The notes beneath the pieces are model-generated. The model did no database searches. It worked only from the letters and a program-made list of their open reading frames with translations, and had not been told where the DNA came from. A program made the position numbers and the translations under genes. A stretch of 37,008 nt of DNA from assembly GCA_025357835.1 (NCBI GenBank), contig JANYLM010000010.1, positions 1 to 37,008 of the forward strand, in the 5' to 3' direction. Positions 8,005 through 16,045 of the stretch are shown piece after piece. The stretch comes from Gammaproteobacteria bacterium (GTDB lineage Bacteria; Pseudomonadota; Gammaproteobacteria; Steroidobacterales; Steroidobacteraceae). Within the stretch, counting starts at the first letter, position 1; each line of letters begins with the position of its first letter.

Positions 8005-9954
8005 TCATTTTCGAAGGCGATTGGCCTGGCGCATAGCAAGCAGCGCCTCGCGTTGGCGAAGCGCGCGTGCGCGACTGGCTTGGTCGGCGCCTTCCTTGGA
8101 GTCGGTGGACGCGAAATGCGAGGCCAGGGCTCGAATGGTCGAGTGTGCGAATAGATCGGTAATAGAAATTTGCCGCTGCAGTAGCTTTTGGAGGCGTTCG
8201 TGTACTTGGGCGAGGTGGATGGAATTGCCTCCCACGTCGAAAAAGTTCTGATCCAACCCAACGCCGGCGCGCTGCAACACATCGCTCCAAACGGCCCCTA
8301 TGTTCCGTTCCAGAGCCGTCCCCGAGTGATTTGCTGCCGCTGCCGGGGCTGGGCGCGCCGGCGGTTGCGCCGCCGCCAGGGCCTTGACGTCCAGCTTACC
8401 GTTGACGGTAAGCGGAATTCGGTCGATGAAATGCACGGCCGCAGGCATCATGTATTCAGGCAAGCGCTGGCGCAGCGATTGACGAAGGGCGTCGATATTC
8501 ACGTCGGCTCCCGGCTTTCTGACCAGATAGGCGACCAGACGCTTGTCGCCGGCGCTGGATTCTTCCACCGTCGCCACGCTTTCGCCTACGCCTGGGAATG
8601 AATTCAGCGCGGCTGAAATCTCGCCCAATTCAATGCGAAAGCCGCGAATTTTGACTTGATGGTCGATGCGCCCCAAGTACATAAGATCGCCGTTCGGCAG
8701 ATATTGTCCCAAGTCGCCGGAGCGATACAGGCGTTTGCCCCGCTCAGGTGCGAAGGGATCCGGGATGAATTTTTGCGCTGTGAGTTCGGGCCTATGCAAG
8801 TAACCGCGCGCCAGGCCGGCGCCGCCCACATGAATCTCTCCGGGAACGCCCACAGGTACCGGTTGACCATGCTCATCCAAGAGATGAATCACAAGGTCCG
8901 GGAGGGGCACACCGATCATGCTGCTCGAGCCCAAGTCCTCGGCTTCGATGGGGCGATACGTGACGTGCACCGTCGTTTCGGTAATTCCATACATATTGAT
9001 CAGTTTCGGCTGCCGATCCCCATGGCGCTCAAACCAGGGTTTGAGAGAGTGAAAATCCAGAGCTTCGCCGCCAAATATGACGAATCTAAGCGCCAGGTTC
9101 GCGCCTGCGCCGTTTGATTCTTCGGCGCGCACCAGCTGCCGGAAGGCCGACGGTGTCTGGTTCAACACGGTGACCCGCTGCCGGTCGAGCAGCCGATAAA
9201 AGTTCTCCGGAGTGCGGCTCACGGCGAAGGGCACGACCACCAATTTGCCGCCGTGGAACAGCGCTCCCCACATCTCCCATACCGAAAAGTCGAAGGCGCA
9301 AGAATGGAACAAGGTCCAGACATCATGTTCATCGAAGTCGAACCACGCGCTGGTGGCTTGGAATAGGCGCACCACGTTGCAATGCGAAATCAGAGTGCCC
9401 TTCGGTACGCCGGTCGAACCGGACGTATAGATGACATAGGCTAGGTGGTCCTGCTGCGTCTCGCCGCCGGGGTTCGTGATGGGCTCGCGTGCGATCTCAG
9501 GCCAATCAGCGTCAAGCAACACGACTTTGGCATTTTCGACGGGCAAGTCCGCGGCCAGACTGCTTTGGGTTAGCACAACGGCCGCGCGGGAATCCTCGAC
9601 CATGAATTTACGGCGCTCGCGCGGATATTGCGGATCGATGGGTACATAGGCCCCTCCCGCTTTCAGTATCGCCAGCAGTCCCACCACCAGTTCGATGCTG
9701 CGCTCTACACAGAATCCGACCAGGACATCGGGCCCGACGCCGTGGCGGCGCAGATGGTGCGCGAGTTGATTCGCGCGCTCGTTCAGCTCGCGATAGCTCA
9801 ATCGCTGATCGTCGAACACCACCGCCACGTTGTCGGGCGTTGCGGCCGCCCGGCTCTCAAACACCTGGTGGATACAGAGATTGGCCGCGCTACGGCTCCA
9901 ATCACCGTCGAAGGACTGGGCCGGCTGTTCTGTCGGGCTGGGCATTTCCGGCAC
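8005..9954 (-). CDS. NRPS initiation protein, adenylation-carrier (A-T), predicted threonine-activating
   Basis: A 649-residue two-domain NRPS protein with no condensation domain. The adenylation domain occupies about 25-530 and shows A3 YTSGSTGVPKG (175-186), A5-like MYGITETT and A10 NGKLD with Lys520. The pocket residues are Asp222, Phe223, Trp226, Asn265, Ile293, Gly295, Met321, Val329, His330 and Lys520, giving D-F-W-N-I-G-M-V-H-K, the established threonine code. The carrier domain lies about 548-617, with phosphopantetheine Ser578 in DVGGNSIH. Without a C domain it is best read as a loading module that hands Thr to the downstream ketosynthase; loading in trans is also possible. The start is GTG 9954, with ATG 9945 as an in-frame alternative. 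It lies 4 bp after the oxygenase gene, implying one transcript. Confidence 0.95.
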   Translation of the reverse strand: MPEMPSPTEQPAQSFDGDWSRSAANLCIHQVFESRAAATPDNVAVVFDDQRLSYRELNERANQLAHHLRRHGVGPDVLVGFCVERSIELVVGLLAILKAGGAYVPIDPQYPRERRKFMVEDSRAAVVLTQSSLAADLPVENAKVVLLDADWPEIAREPITNPGGETQQDHLAYVIYTSGSTGVPKGTLISHCNVVRLFQATSAWFDFDEHDVWTLFHSCAFDFSVWEMWGALFHGGKLVVVPFAVSRTPENFYRLLDRQRVTVLNQTPSAFRQLVRAEESNGAGANLALRFVIFGGEALDFHSLKPWFERHGDRQPKLINMYGITETTVHVTYRPIEAEDLGSSSMIGVPLPDLVIHLLDEHGQPVPVGVPGEIHVGGAGLARGYLHRPELTAQKFIPDPFAPERGKRLYRSGDLGQYLPNGDLMYLGRIDHQVKIRGFRIELGEISAALNSFPGVGESVATVEESSAGDKRLVAYLVRKPGADVNIDALRQSLRQRLPEYMMPAAVHFIDRIPLTVNGKLDVKALAAAQPPARPAPAAAANHSGTALERNIGAVWSDVLQRAGVGLDQNFFDVGGNSIHLAQVHERLQKLLQRQISITDLFAHSTIRALASHFASTDSKEGADQASRARALRQREALLAMRQANRLRK

Positions 9955-9958
9955 AGCT

Positions 9959-10954
9959 TCAGACGGGCTGGGCGCCGTTCACCCGCGCAACCGGCGCAGG
10001 ACGCCACGCCGGGTAAGCCATCGACTCGTCGCGTCCTTTTACCGCGGTACGCACCGAATTCAACACGGCGGACACTCCCAGCCACATCTTGTCCTTCAAG
10101 GCATCCTTCATCGGCGATTTCCCCGGTGCGCAGGGTTCGAGGCCCAGCCGGCGAATCAAGCGGTTCACGCGATAGATTCGTTTCATGCGGTGGTGAATGG
10201 ACTTGAGATCGAAGTTGATATTGATAGAGATCGACAACTGCTCGCCGTTCTGGACCCAGTGGGGCCCCATACTGGGGAAGTGCACTCCGTGCCCCGGTGT
10301 CAGATGATAGAAATGAGCATCGCCTTCCCGTTCCGGCTTGTAAATCGCGCCGTTATGATTCCCGCCGCAATGGTTCTCCAGCTCCACATCCGTTGTGAGC
10401 GAGCGATCGGCGCAATCGAACACATGGACGAGTTTCTCGCCGGCGATTTGCAGCAAAAAGTTCGACTCTAGATCGAGGTGGTAGGCGGTCTTGCGGCCGG
10501 GCGAATTGAGGAATATCAACGATTCCCCCAAAACGATATCGGCTTGCGCGGCCGGCGAGGTGAACGAATATATTCGCTGCAGGATCTCCTGTAGCACGGG
10601 TCCGTAAAGGGGATCTTGTTCCGCATGCTTGAGAATGACCAAAGAGTCGTTGTGCGCAATCCCGTGGATGGTTTCCTCGAGCGACAAACGAGGAGCCGGA
10701 TTGGCGTCCCATTTGTCGTTCACATTGACTCGCCCATTCTGCCAGTAGACGAAATCACGGAACTTGGGAATGCGGTTCGCGAGCTCCGCCAGGGCCGGCA
10801 GCTCGAACAGGGGATGGCCCGCCAGGCCATGGTCGAACAGGAAATCCGTGCGATTGAACTTGGCGCGGAATTCGCCGTTGTCCGTTAGCAGGGCAACGCC
10901 GGTGGGCACCGCATAGGGTGCCTCACTGACGCAGGGGGCCGTCGTGTCTCCCAT
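9959..10954 (-). CDS. JmjC/cupin-type Fe(II)/2-oxoglutarate-dependent oxygenase
   Basis: A 331-residue protein resembling the cupin_8/JmjC hydroxylase fold. Likely iron ligands are His159 and Asp161 (YHLDLES) and His232 (MGPHWVQNG), a spacing typical of the family's HxD...H facial triad. A segment of basic and amphipathic sequence follows the barrel. It is the first gene of the leftward NRPS/PKS operon, preceded by GGAGG nine bases before ATG 10954, and sits 4 bp from the A-T gene. That context suggests it hydroxylates an amino acid, a carrier-bound aminoacyl group or the released product. The substrate cannot be read from sequence. The family assignment is reasonably firm, the role is inferred. 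Confidence 0.8.
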   Translation of the reverse strand: MGDTTAPCVSEAPYAVPTGVALLTDNGEFRAKFNRTDFLFDHGLAGHPLFELPALAELANRIPKFRDFVYWQNGRVNVNDKWDANPAPRLSLEETIHGIAHNDSLVILKHAEQDPLYGPVLQEILQRIYSFTSPAAQADIVLGESLIFLNSPGRKTAYHLDLESNFLLQIAGEKLVHVFDCADRSLTTDVELENHCGGNHNGAIYKPEREGDAHFYHLTPGHGVHFPSMGPHWVQNGEQLSISININFDLKSIHHRMKRIYRVNRLIRRLGLEPCAPGKSPMKDALKDKMWLGVSAVLNSVRTAVKGRDESMAYPAWRPAPVARVNGAQPV

Positions 10955-11073
10955 AGACCTCGTCCTCCACTGCAGCTTGCGTCAACAATAATACAAGGCC
11001 GCACCTGCGGGCCCGTCCGGTGATCACGGTAGCGTATGCTTGCACTCGCAGGCTAGGAAAATTTTCTGTAAAA

Positions 11074-11796
11074 GTGTCGTCTCAATCACAATTCCCCGCC
11101 CCCCGCCCGCGGCTGTCGCCGGCCCTGCAAGCCCTATTTCCGGCCGGGGTCGCCGTGGCCGAAATGCGGGGTCCGGGAAACGCCACCGCGCTTGCCCCGG
11201 AAGAGGCCGAGCATATCAAAAGTGCGGTTGCCAAACGTGTCGGGGAATTCTCGGCCGGTCGCCTATGTGCAAAACACGCTCTGGCAGAATTGGGTGTGCA
11301 CCATTTCCCAGTACGGGTCGCGCCCGACCGCCAGCCGGTCTGGCCGGATAGCATCGCGGGCAGCATCACCCATACCGCCGGGCTGTGCCTTGCGGTGGCC
11401 GCGCCAAGAACGCGCGTGGCGGCGATTGGTGTCGATAGCGAGATGGTGGGGCAGGTGAGCCCCGACATTTGGGGCACCATTTGTGTAGCCACCGAGACTC
11501 ATTGGTTATATTCCCTGCCCGAGTCGCAGCGGGCGGCCGCAGTCACGCTGATCTTTTCCGCGAAGGAGGCGTTCTACAAGTGCCAGTATCCCTTGGTGGG
11601 TGAATGGCTGGATTTTGAGGATCTGCGCATTGAGGCCTTGAATTGGGGTTCGGGGCCGGAGGGTTTCACCGTCATTGCGACCCGACCCCTGGCAATCTCG
11701 AGGCATGTTGCATGGCCCGTCATCGGTCATTATCTATTTCACGAAGGCTATGTCACCACCGGAGTGGCGATCGAGCAGCCGCTCGGGCCTCAATAA
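11074..11796 (+). CDS. 4'-phosphopantetheinyl transferase (EntD/Sfp superfamily)
   Basis: It converts apo carrier domains to holo form by transferring phosphopantetheine from CoA to the carrier serine. Signature pieces are present: GRLCAKHAL for CoA binding, a SITHTAG block, the metal-binding IGVDSE and the FSAKEAFYK motif. The order and spacing fit the EntD branch. It is transcribed away from the NRPS/PKS operon, 119 bp upstream of the oxygenase start, and is the obvious activator of the carriers encoded next to it. I chose GTG 11074 because a TATGCT -10-like box lies at 11035-11040 and the extra residues from GTG 11020 look non-protein-like. ATG 11164 is too far in, as it would remove conserved EntD-like N-terminal sequence. 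The last 7 bp overlap the convergent wcaJ-like gene. Confidence 0.9.
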   Translation: MSSQSQFPAPRPRLSPALQALFPAGVAVAEMRGPGNATALAPEEAEHIKSAVAKRVGEFSAGRLCAKHALAELGVHHFPVRVAPDRQPVWPDSIAGSITHTAGLCLAVAAPRTRVAAIGVDSEMVGQVSPDIWGTICVATETHWLYSLPESQRAAAVTLIFSAKEAFYKCQYPLVGEWLDFEDLRIEALNWGSGPEGFTVIATRPLAISRHVAWPVIGHYLFHEGYVTTGVAIEQPLGPQ

Positions 11797-13193
11797 GCCT
11801 TGTCGTCGCGAAATACCTTGACCGCGGTAAGCAGGATGATTTTGATGTCCAGCATGGGCGTCCAACGTCTGAGATAGTCCAGGTCGTAGTTCACCCGTGC
11901 CTCCATGTCCTCGAGCTGCGAGGTCTCGCCGCGACAGCCGTTCACCTGCGCCAGCCCCGTGATGCCGGGCAATACTTTGTGTCTCACCATGTAGCCTTTG
12001 ATGAGCTTGCGATATTCCTCGTTGTGGGCCACTGCGTGGGGACGTGGGCCCACCAGGCTCATACGGCCTTGCAGGACATTGATGAGCTGCGGCAGCTCAT
12101 CCAGCGAAGTGCGGCGCAGAATGCCGCCGATGCGAGTGATGCGGCTGTCCTTCTTCGACGCCTGCCGGATCTGGGCCCCGTCCTCAGTGACACTCATGGT
12201 CCTGAATTTGTACACCGCGATCTCGCGCCCATCCAGTCCGTACCGGCGCTGTTTGAATATGACGGGCCCGGGCGATGAGGTCTTCACCATCACCGCGATC
12301 AGCAGCAGCAGCGGCAGGAGCAGCAGCAGAATAATGACGGACAAGCCGATGTCGGTCAGACGTTTCGTGACACCGCGGTATCCGTAGAAAGGGGTTTCAC
12401 ACATGGCGACCACCGGAATGCCATGGATTTCGCCGGACCGCGCCTGGATGAGGTCGAACACGAAGATATCGGGCACGTAGTAGATCGAGGCCGTGGTGTC
12501 GCGCAGATCATCGAGCAGGTTCATGACTCGCTTCACATGCCGGATCGGCAGCGCGATGAAAATGACATCCGTGCCGTGTTCCTTCACGTAGCTGGATAGG
12601 TCGCTCAGGGTGCCGACGAGCTTGGCATCGGACTCCATTGCAAGACGGTCGCTACTCCGATCGTCGAAGAAGCCGGATACTTCCAGGCGCATCGCAGGGT
12701 TATTCGTCAGCCGCCGCGCCAGCTCCAGGCTGCTGTTGTTGTATCCCGCAAAGATGGCGCTGCGTTTTTCGAAGGCATTCATCAAGAAGTGGTGCATGAC
12801 CTCTTGCATCGCGAGCGTGGAGAAGATCAGCGCAATGGGCGTGACCGCCGCCCAGGTCATGAATATGCGGCGCGGATATTCGGTAAGGGACTTGGTGACG
12901 TAGCCTATGGCCAGCATCACCGCCAGCAGCAGCAGCCAGCGAAATAGCACATCTGCGACGGCCGATATGCGTGCGGAAGTTATCTGCGTGGTGACTTCGC
13001 GCGGCGCCTGCACCAGGATCAGGCACAGTACCGCGACGATGATGATGGCCTGGGAAGAGCGGTCGAACACTATGCCGAAAAATATGATGGTCGCATACAG
13101 CGAGGCGACGGCGACCACCGCCGGCATCACGGCCTGCACGCCGGCTAGGACCGCAATCAGAAAGCTCTGTTTGAACAAGACCGGTTGGGTCAT
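11790..13193 (-). CDS. Undecaprenyl-phosphate sugar-1-phosphate transferase (WcaJ-like)
   Basis: A 467-residue inner-membrane polyprenyl glycosylphosphotransferase that would start a surface polysaccharide by moving a hexose-1-phosphate, usually glucose, onto undecaprenyl phosphate. The N-terminal half has a run of hydrophobic helices followed by a Rossmann-like CoA-binding-type domain (SAIFAGYNNS region). A further strongly hydrophobic helix (SVIILLLLLPLLLLIAVMV) precedes the catalytic domain, which carries KFRTM, DELPQLINVL and SLVGPRP. ATG 13193 gives the family's usual length; the frame stays open further upstream but those residues do not look like protein. It is divergent from a sugar aminotransferase gene, and the pair suggests an exopolysaccharide or O-antigen locus fragment. 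Confidence 0.92.
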   Translation of the reverse strand: MTQPVLFKQSFLIAVLAGVQAVMPAVVAVASLYATIIFFGIVFDRSSQAIIIVAVLCLILVQAPREVTTQITSARISAVADVLFRWLLLLAVMLAIGYVTKSLTEYPRRIFMTWAAVTPIALIFSTLAMQEVMHHFLMNAFEKRSAIFAGYNNSSLELARRLTNNPAMRLEVSGFFDDRSSDRLAMESDAKLVGTLSDLSSYVKEHGTDVIFIALPIRHVKRVMNLLDDLRDTTASIYYVPDIFVFDLIQARSGEIHGIPVVAMCETPFYGYRGVTKRLTDIGLSVIILLLLLPLLLLIAVMVKTSSPGPVIFKQRRYGLDGREIAVYKFRTMSVTEDGAQIRQASKKDSRITRIGGILRRTSLDELPQLINVLQGRMSLVGPRPHAVAHNEEYRKLIKGYMVRHKVLPGITGLAQVNGCRGETSQLEDMEARVNYDLDYLRRWTPMLDIKIILLTAVKVFRDDKAY

Positions 13194-13334
13194 CGGGTAT
13201 CCATGCAGCCACAGACGATTGCGATCCTCGCGCGTGGCGGAAGTGCGACAAAAGCAAGCTGCATTATCGTTCAACTCCATCGATTCGTGCGTGACCCATA
13301 TCCACAAATGTCAAATCGGCCCCGGGTCCGGCGC

Positions 13335-13362
13335 TTGGCCACCCATACGCCAATGGTATTCT
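13335..13362 (+). promoter_or_regulatory. Putative promoter TTGGCC-16-TATTCT, nearly leaderless
   Basis: The -10-like TATTCT (13357-13362) ends 8 bases before ATG 13371, so a start six to eight bases downstream would give an mRNA with almost no leader. The -35-like TTGGCC is at 13335-13340. Confidence 0.4.
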
Positions 13363-13370
13363 ACGGGGCT

Positions 13371-14537
13371 ATGACCAAAGTCCCACTACTCGATCTTAAA
13401 GCCCAATTTGCCCAAATCCGCGCTGAAGTCATGCCGGTTATCGATCAGGTGTGCGCCAGCCAGCACTTCATACTGGGCGATCACGTGCGCGCCCTGGAAG
13501 TGGAGATCGCCCAGTATTGCGACGCGTCGACCGGTGTCGGCGTGTCCTCGGGCACCGATGCTCTGCTGCTGGCGCTCATGGCCTTAGGGGTCGGGCTGGG
13601 GGACGAGGTTATCACTTCTTCCTTTACCTTTTTCGCAACAGCGGGAACGATTGCCCGCACCGGGGCGCGGCCGGTGTTCTGCGATATAGACCCCCTGACG
13701 TTCAACCTGTCGCCCGACGCCGTGCAGGCCTTCATTAAAGACCATTGTGTGGTGCAGGGCGAACAGTTGATCAATCGTGCCAGCGGCGGCCGGATCAAGG
13801 CGGTGATGCCCGTGCACCTGTACGGCCAGTGCGCCGACATGGACCCGCTGCTGGCGATGGCGCGCCATCACCGACTCAAGGTGATCGAGGATGCGGCGCA
13901 GGCCATAGGCTCGGAGTACAAGGGCGGGGTGCGAGCCGGCACGATCGGCGACGTTGGCTGCTTTTCATTCTTTCCAAGCAAGAATTTAGGCGCATTCGGC
14001 GATGCAGGCCTATGTACCACCAATGACGAGGAGCTTGCCGAAAGCATGCGGGTTCTGCGTGTGCACGGCGGCAAACCCAAGTACTACCACGCGGAGATCG
14101 GCGGTAATTTCCGCATCGACGAACTACAGGCCGCCATACTGCGTGTGAAACTGAAATACTTGGATGGCTGGACTGAAGCTAGGCAGCGCAATGCGGCGTA
14201 CTACGACGCCGCCTTCGCCGCTGCCGGGTTGGGGGAGAAGTTACGTACGCCGCCGGCAATTGCGGGATATCGGCATATTTACAATCAGTACGTGGTGCGC
14301 GCACAGGGCCGCGATGCTCTCAAAGCAAGGCTCACCGAACGCGGCATAGGCAGCGAGATTTACTACCCCGTGCCGCTGCATCTGCAGAAGTGCTTCGCTT
14401 ACCTAAACTACCATGCAGGGAATTTTCCGCATTCCGAACTAGCCGCCGCGGAAACCCTGGCATTGCCCATCTATCCGGAACTGGAACAGGGGCAGCTGGC
14501 GCATGTCGTCGCCACAATCGCCGAGTTCTACACCTAG
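13371..14537 (+). CDS. DegT/DnrJ/EryC1/StrS family PLP-dependent sugar aminotransferase
   Basis: A 388-residue fold-type I aminotransferase. The family transaminates keto-sugars attached to nucleotides, making amino sugars for polysaccharides or glycosylated metabolites. The PLP lysine is Lys204 in SFFPSKNLGAFGDAG. VIEDAAQAIGSEYKG, just upstream, supplies the cofactor-binding aspartate, and the N-terminus MTKVPLLDLKAQFAQI is typical. The sequence is closest in style to WbpE-type UDP-3-keto-sugar aminotransferases, but the exact sugar is not readable. ATG 13371 was chosen because homology begins there; upstream in-frame codons lack family features. It is divergent from the WcaJ-like gene, 177 bp away. 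A role in decorating the NRPS/PKS product is possible but less likely. Confidence 0.92.
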   Translation: MTKVPLLDLKAQFAQIRAEVMPVIDQVCASQHFILGDHVRALEVEIAQYCDASTGVGVSSGTDALLLALMALGVGLGDEVITSSFTFFATAGTIARTGARPVFCDIDPLTFNLSPDAVQAFIKDHCVVQGEQLINRASGGRIKAVMPVHLYGQCADMDPLLAMARHHRLKVIEDAAQAIGSEYKGGVRAGTIGDVGCFSFFPSKNLGAFGDAGLCTTNDEELAESMRVLRVHGGKPKYYHAEIGGNFRIDELQAAILRVKLKYLDGWTEARQRNAAYYDAAFAAAGLGEKLRTPPAIAGYRHIYNQYVVRAQGRDALKARLTERGIGSEIYYPVPLHLQKCFAYLNYHAGNFPHSELAAAETLALPIYPELEQGQLAHVVATIAEFYT

Positions 14538-14603
14538 CAGCCGGTAGCGAGGCCTGCGCATCGCTGCGCCTCGTGCGACGAACAATCGATACTACGGGCT
14601 GCT
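14536..14603. terminator. Nested hairpin between convergent genes, likely bidirectional terminator
   Basis: Outer arms at 14536-14547 and 14592-14603 pair over 12 bp with one mismatch (AGCAGCCGGTAG against CTACGGGCTGCT). Inside, CGAGGC (14548-14553) pairs with GCCTCG (14568-14573). The structure begins at the stop codon of the aminotransferase gene and ends just short of the glrR stop. There is no strong T-run, so intrinsic termination may be weak. Confidence 0.5.
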
Positions 14604-14608
14604 CCGCC

Positions 14609-16045
14609 TCAGTTCTTTTTGAAATCGTCGGGCAGTAGCTGGTGGCGAGATAGGAGTTTGTAGAAGTCCGTACGATTGCGTTTGGCCAGGCGGGCTGCCT
14701 GGCTGACGTTGCCGCCCGTGATCTGCAATATTTGCGACAGATAGTTGCGAGTGAACTCATCGCGCGCTTCGTCGAATGACGGCAGCCGCGTGGGGTTGCC
14801 GCCCAGCGATTGCTGCACCAATTCAGCCGTAATGATGGCACCGTGCGAGAGTGCGACGTTTTGCCGCACCACGTTGTACAACTGGCGCACATTGCCCGGC
14901 CATTCGGAGGTGGCCAGCAGCTCGACGGCCTCGGGGGCGTAAATCTTGCGCTGCCCGCTTTCCTTGGCGATCTGTTCCAGGAAGTGTGCGACTAGCAACG
15001 GGATGTCCTCGCGGCGCCGGCCCAGGGAGGGCATCTCGATGTGTACCACATTCAGCCGGTAGTACAGATCCTCGCGGAATTGGCCGCCGACCATCATCTC
15101 GTGCAGGTCGCGATGCGTCGCGGATATAATCCGGACGTTGATGGGCACTGCCTCTGCCGCACCCACTGGGCGAATTTGATTCTCCTGCAGGACGCGCAGC
15201 AATTTCACCTGCAATCGCATTGGCATGTCGCCGACCTCATCGAGCAGCAAGGTGCCGCCGTCAGCCGTCTCGAACAGGCCTTTCTGCGAACGCGTGGCGC
15301 CTGCAAAAGCGCCTTTTTCGTGGCCGAAAAGCTCCGATTCGAGCAAGTTTTCCGCCATTGCACTGCAATTGATCGCGATGAAAGGCTTGTTGCGCCGAGG
15401 ACTCGCTTCGTGAATCGCACGCGCCAATAGTTCCTTGCCCGTGCCGCTCTCGCCGGTCAGTAGTACCCGCGCATCGGTACCGGCTACCATGTTGGCCTGC
15501 GCCAGCTTGTCTTCCATCAGCTGGTTGCGCGTGATGATGTTCGAACGCCAATCTTCATCCACATGCGCGAATCCCGACACTTTCAGGGCTTTTTGCACGT
15601 GATCGAGCAAATCTTGCTTGTCCACCGGTTTGGTCAGAAAACCGAAGGCGCCGCTTTGAGTGGCATGCACGGCATCCGGAATCGTGCCATGCGCCGTCAG
15701 GATGATCACTCTGAGGCCCGGCCAGCGGCTCTGCAGCTCCTTGAGCAAGCCTATTCCGTCCATCTGGTCCATGCGCAAGTCAGTGATCACCAGATCGGGC
15801 CGAAAGCGTGTACACGCGGCGAGCGCCGCCGCGGCGCTTTCTACCGCTTCCACTTCGTAGTTCTCGGCGCGCAGCCGGATGGTCAAAAGCCGCAATAGTC
15901 CAGGGTCATCATCCACGACCAAGATGCGAGCTTTACGCTTTTGCGGCGTCTGAGTGTCGCGCGTTCCGGCATGCAGGCCAAAAGAGAGGGGTGTTGTCGC
16001 GGCAATCGAGTAGGCGTTCAATGCGGTGTCTCCGGTGACCTTCAC
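14609..16045 (-). CDS. glrR: Sigma-54-dependent response regulator GlrR (QseF), GAFAGA variant
   Basis: A 478-residue NtrC-family activator: receiver domain about 39-155 with phospho-acceptor Asp89 (VITDLRMD), AAA+ domain about 170-400 with Walker A GESGTGKE and Walker B LLLDEVGD, and a Fis-type helix-turn-helix at the C-terminus (GGNVSQAARLAKRNRTDFYK). The C-terminal YKLLSRHQL run closely follows enterobacterial GlrR. The sigma-54 contact loop reads GAFAGA (245-250, Ala248) instead of GAFTGA. Start GTG 16045 overlaps the qseG stop as GTGA, so the two are translationally coupled. The first 38 residues are a longer leader than in E. coli GlrR. It is phosphorylated by GlrK encoded upstream. Confidence 0.95.
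   Translation of the reverse strand: MKVTGDTALNAYSIAATTPLSFGLHAGTRDTQTPQKRKARILVVDDDPGLLRLLTIRLRAENYEVEAVESAAAALAACTRFRPDLVITDLRMDQMDGIGLLKELQSRWPGLRVIILTAHGTIPDAVHATQSGAFGFLTKPVDKQDLLDHVQKALKVSGFAHVDEDWRSNIITRNQLMEDKLAQANMVAGTDARVLLTGESGTGKELLARAIHEASPRRNKPFIAINCSAMAENLLESELFGHEKGAFAGATRSQKGLFETADGGTLLLDEVGDMPMRLQVKLLRVLQENQIRPVGAAEAVPINVRIISATHRDLHEMMVGGQFREDLYYRLNVVHIEMPSLGRRREDIPLLVAHFLEQIAKESGQRKIYAPEAVELLATSEWPGNVRQLYNVVRQNVALSHGAIITAELVQQSLGGNPTRLPSFDEARDEFTRNYLSQILQITGGNVSQAARLAKRNRTDFYKLLSRHQLLPDDFKKN

Noticed and set aside
7760..8290. A 176-codon minus-strand frame overlapping the end of the A-T gene
   Set aside because: Most of it overlaps the carrier domain in another frame, and the part in the gap shows no family features.
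13185..13370. N-terminal extension of the sugar aminotransferase to an upstream start
   Set aside because: The extra residues have no family similarity and overlap the start of the divergent WcaJ-like gene.
11790..14537. WcaJ-like and aminotransferase genes as tailoring enzymes of the NRPS/PKS cluster
   Set aside because: Both are typical surface-polysaccharide functions and no glycosyltransferase or nucleotide-sugar gene joins them to the cluster.
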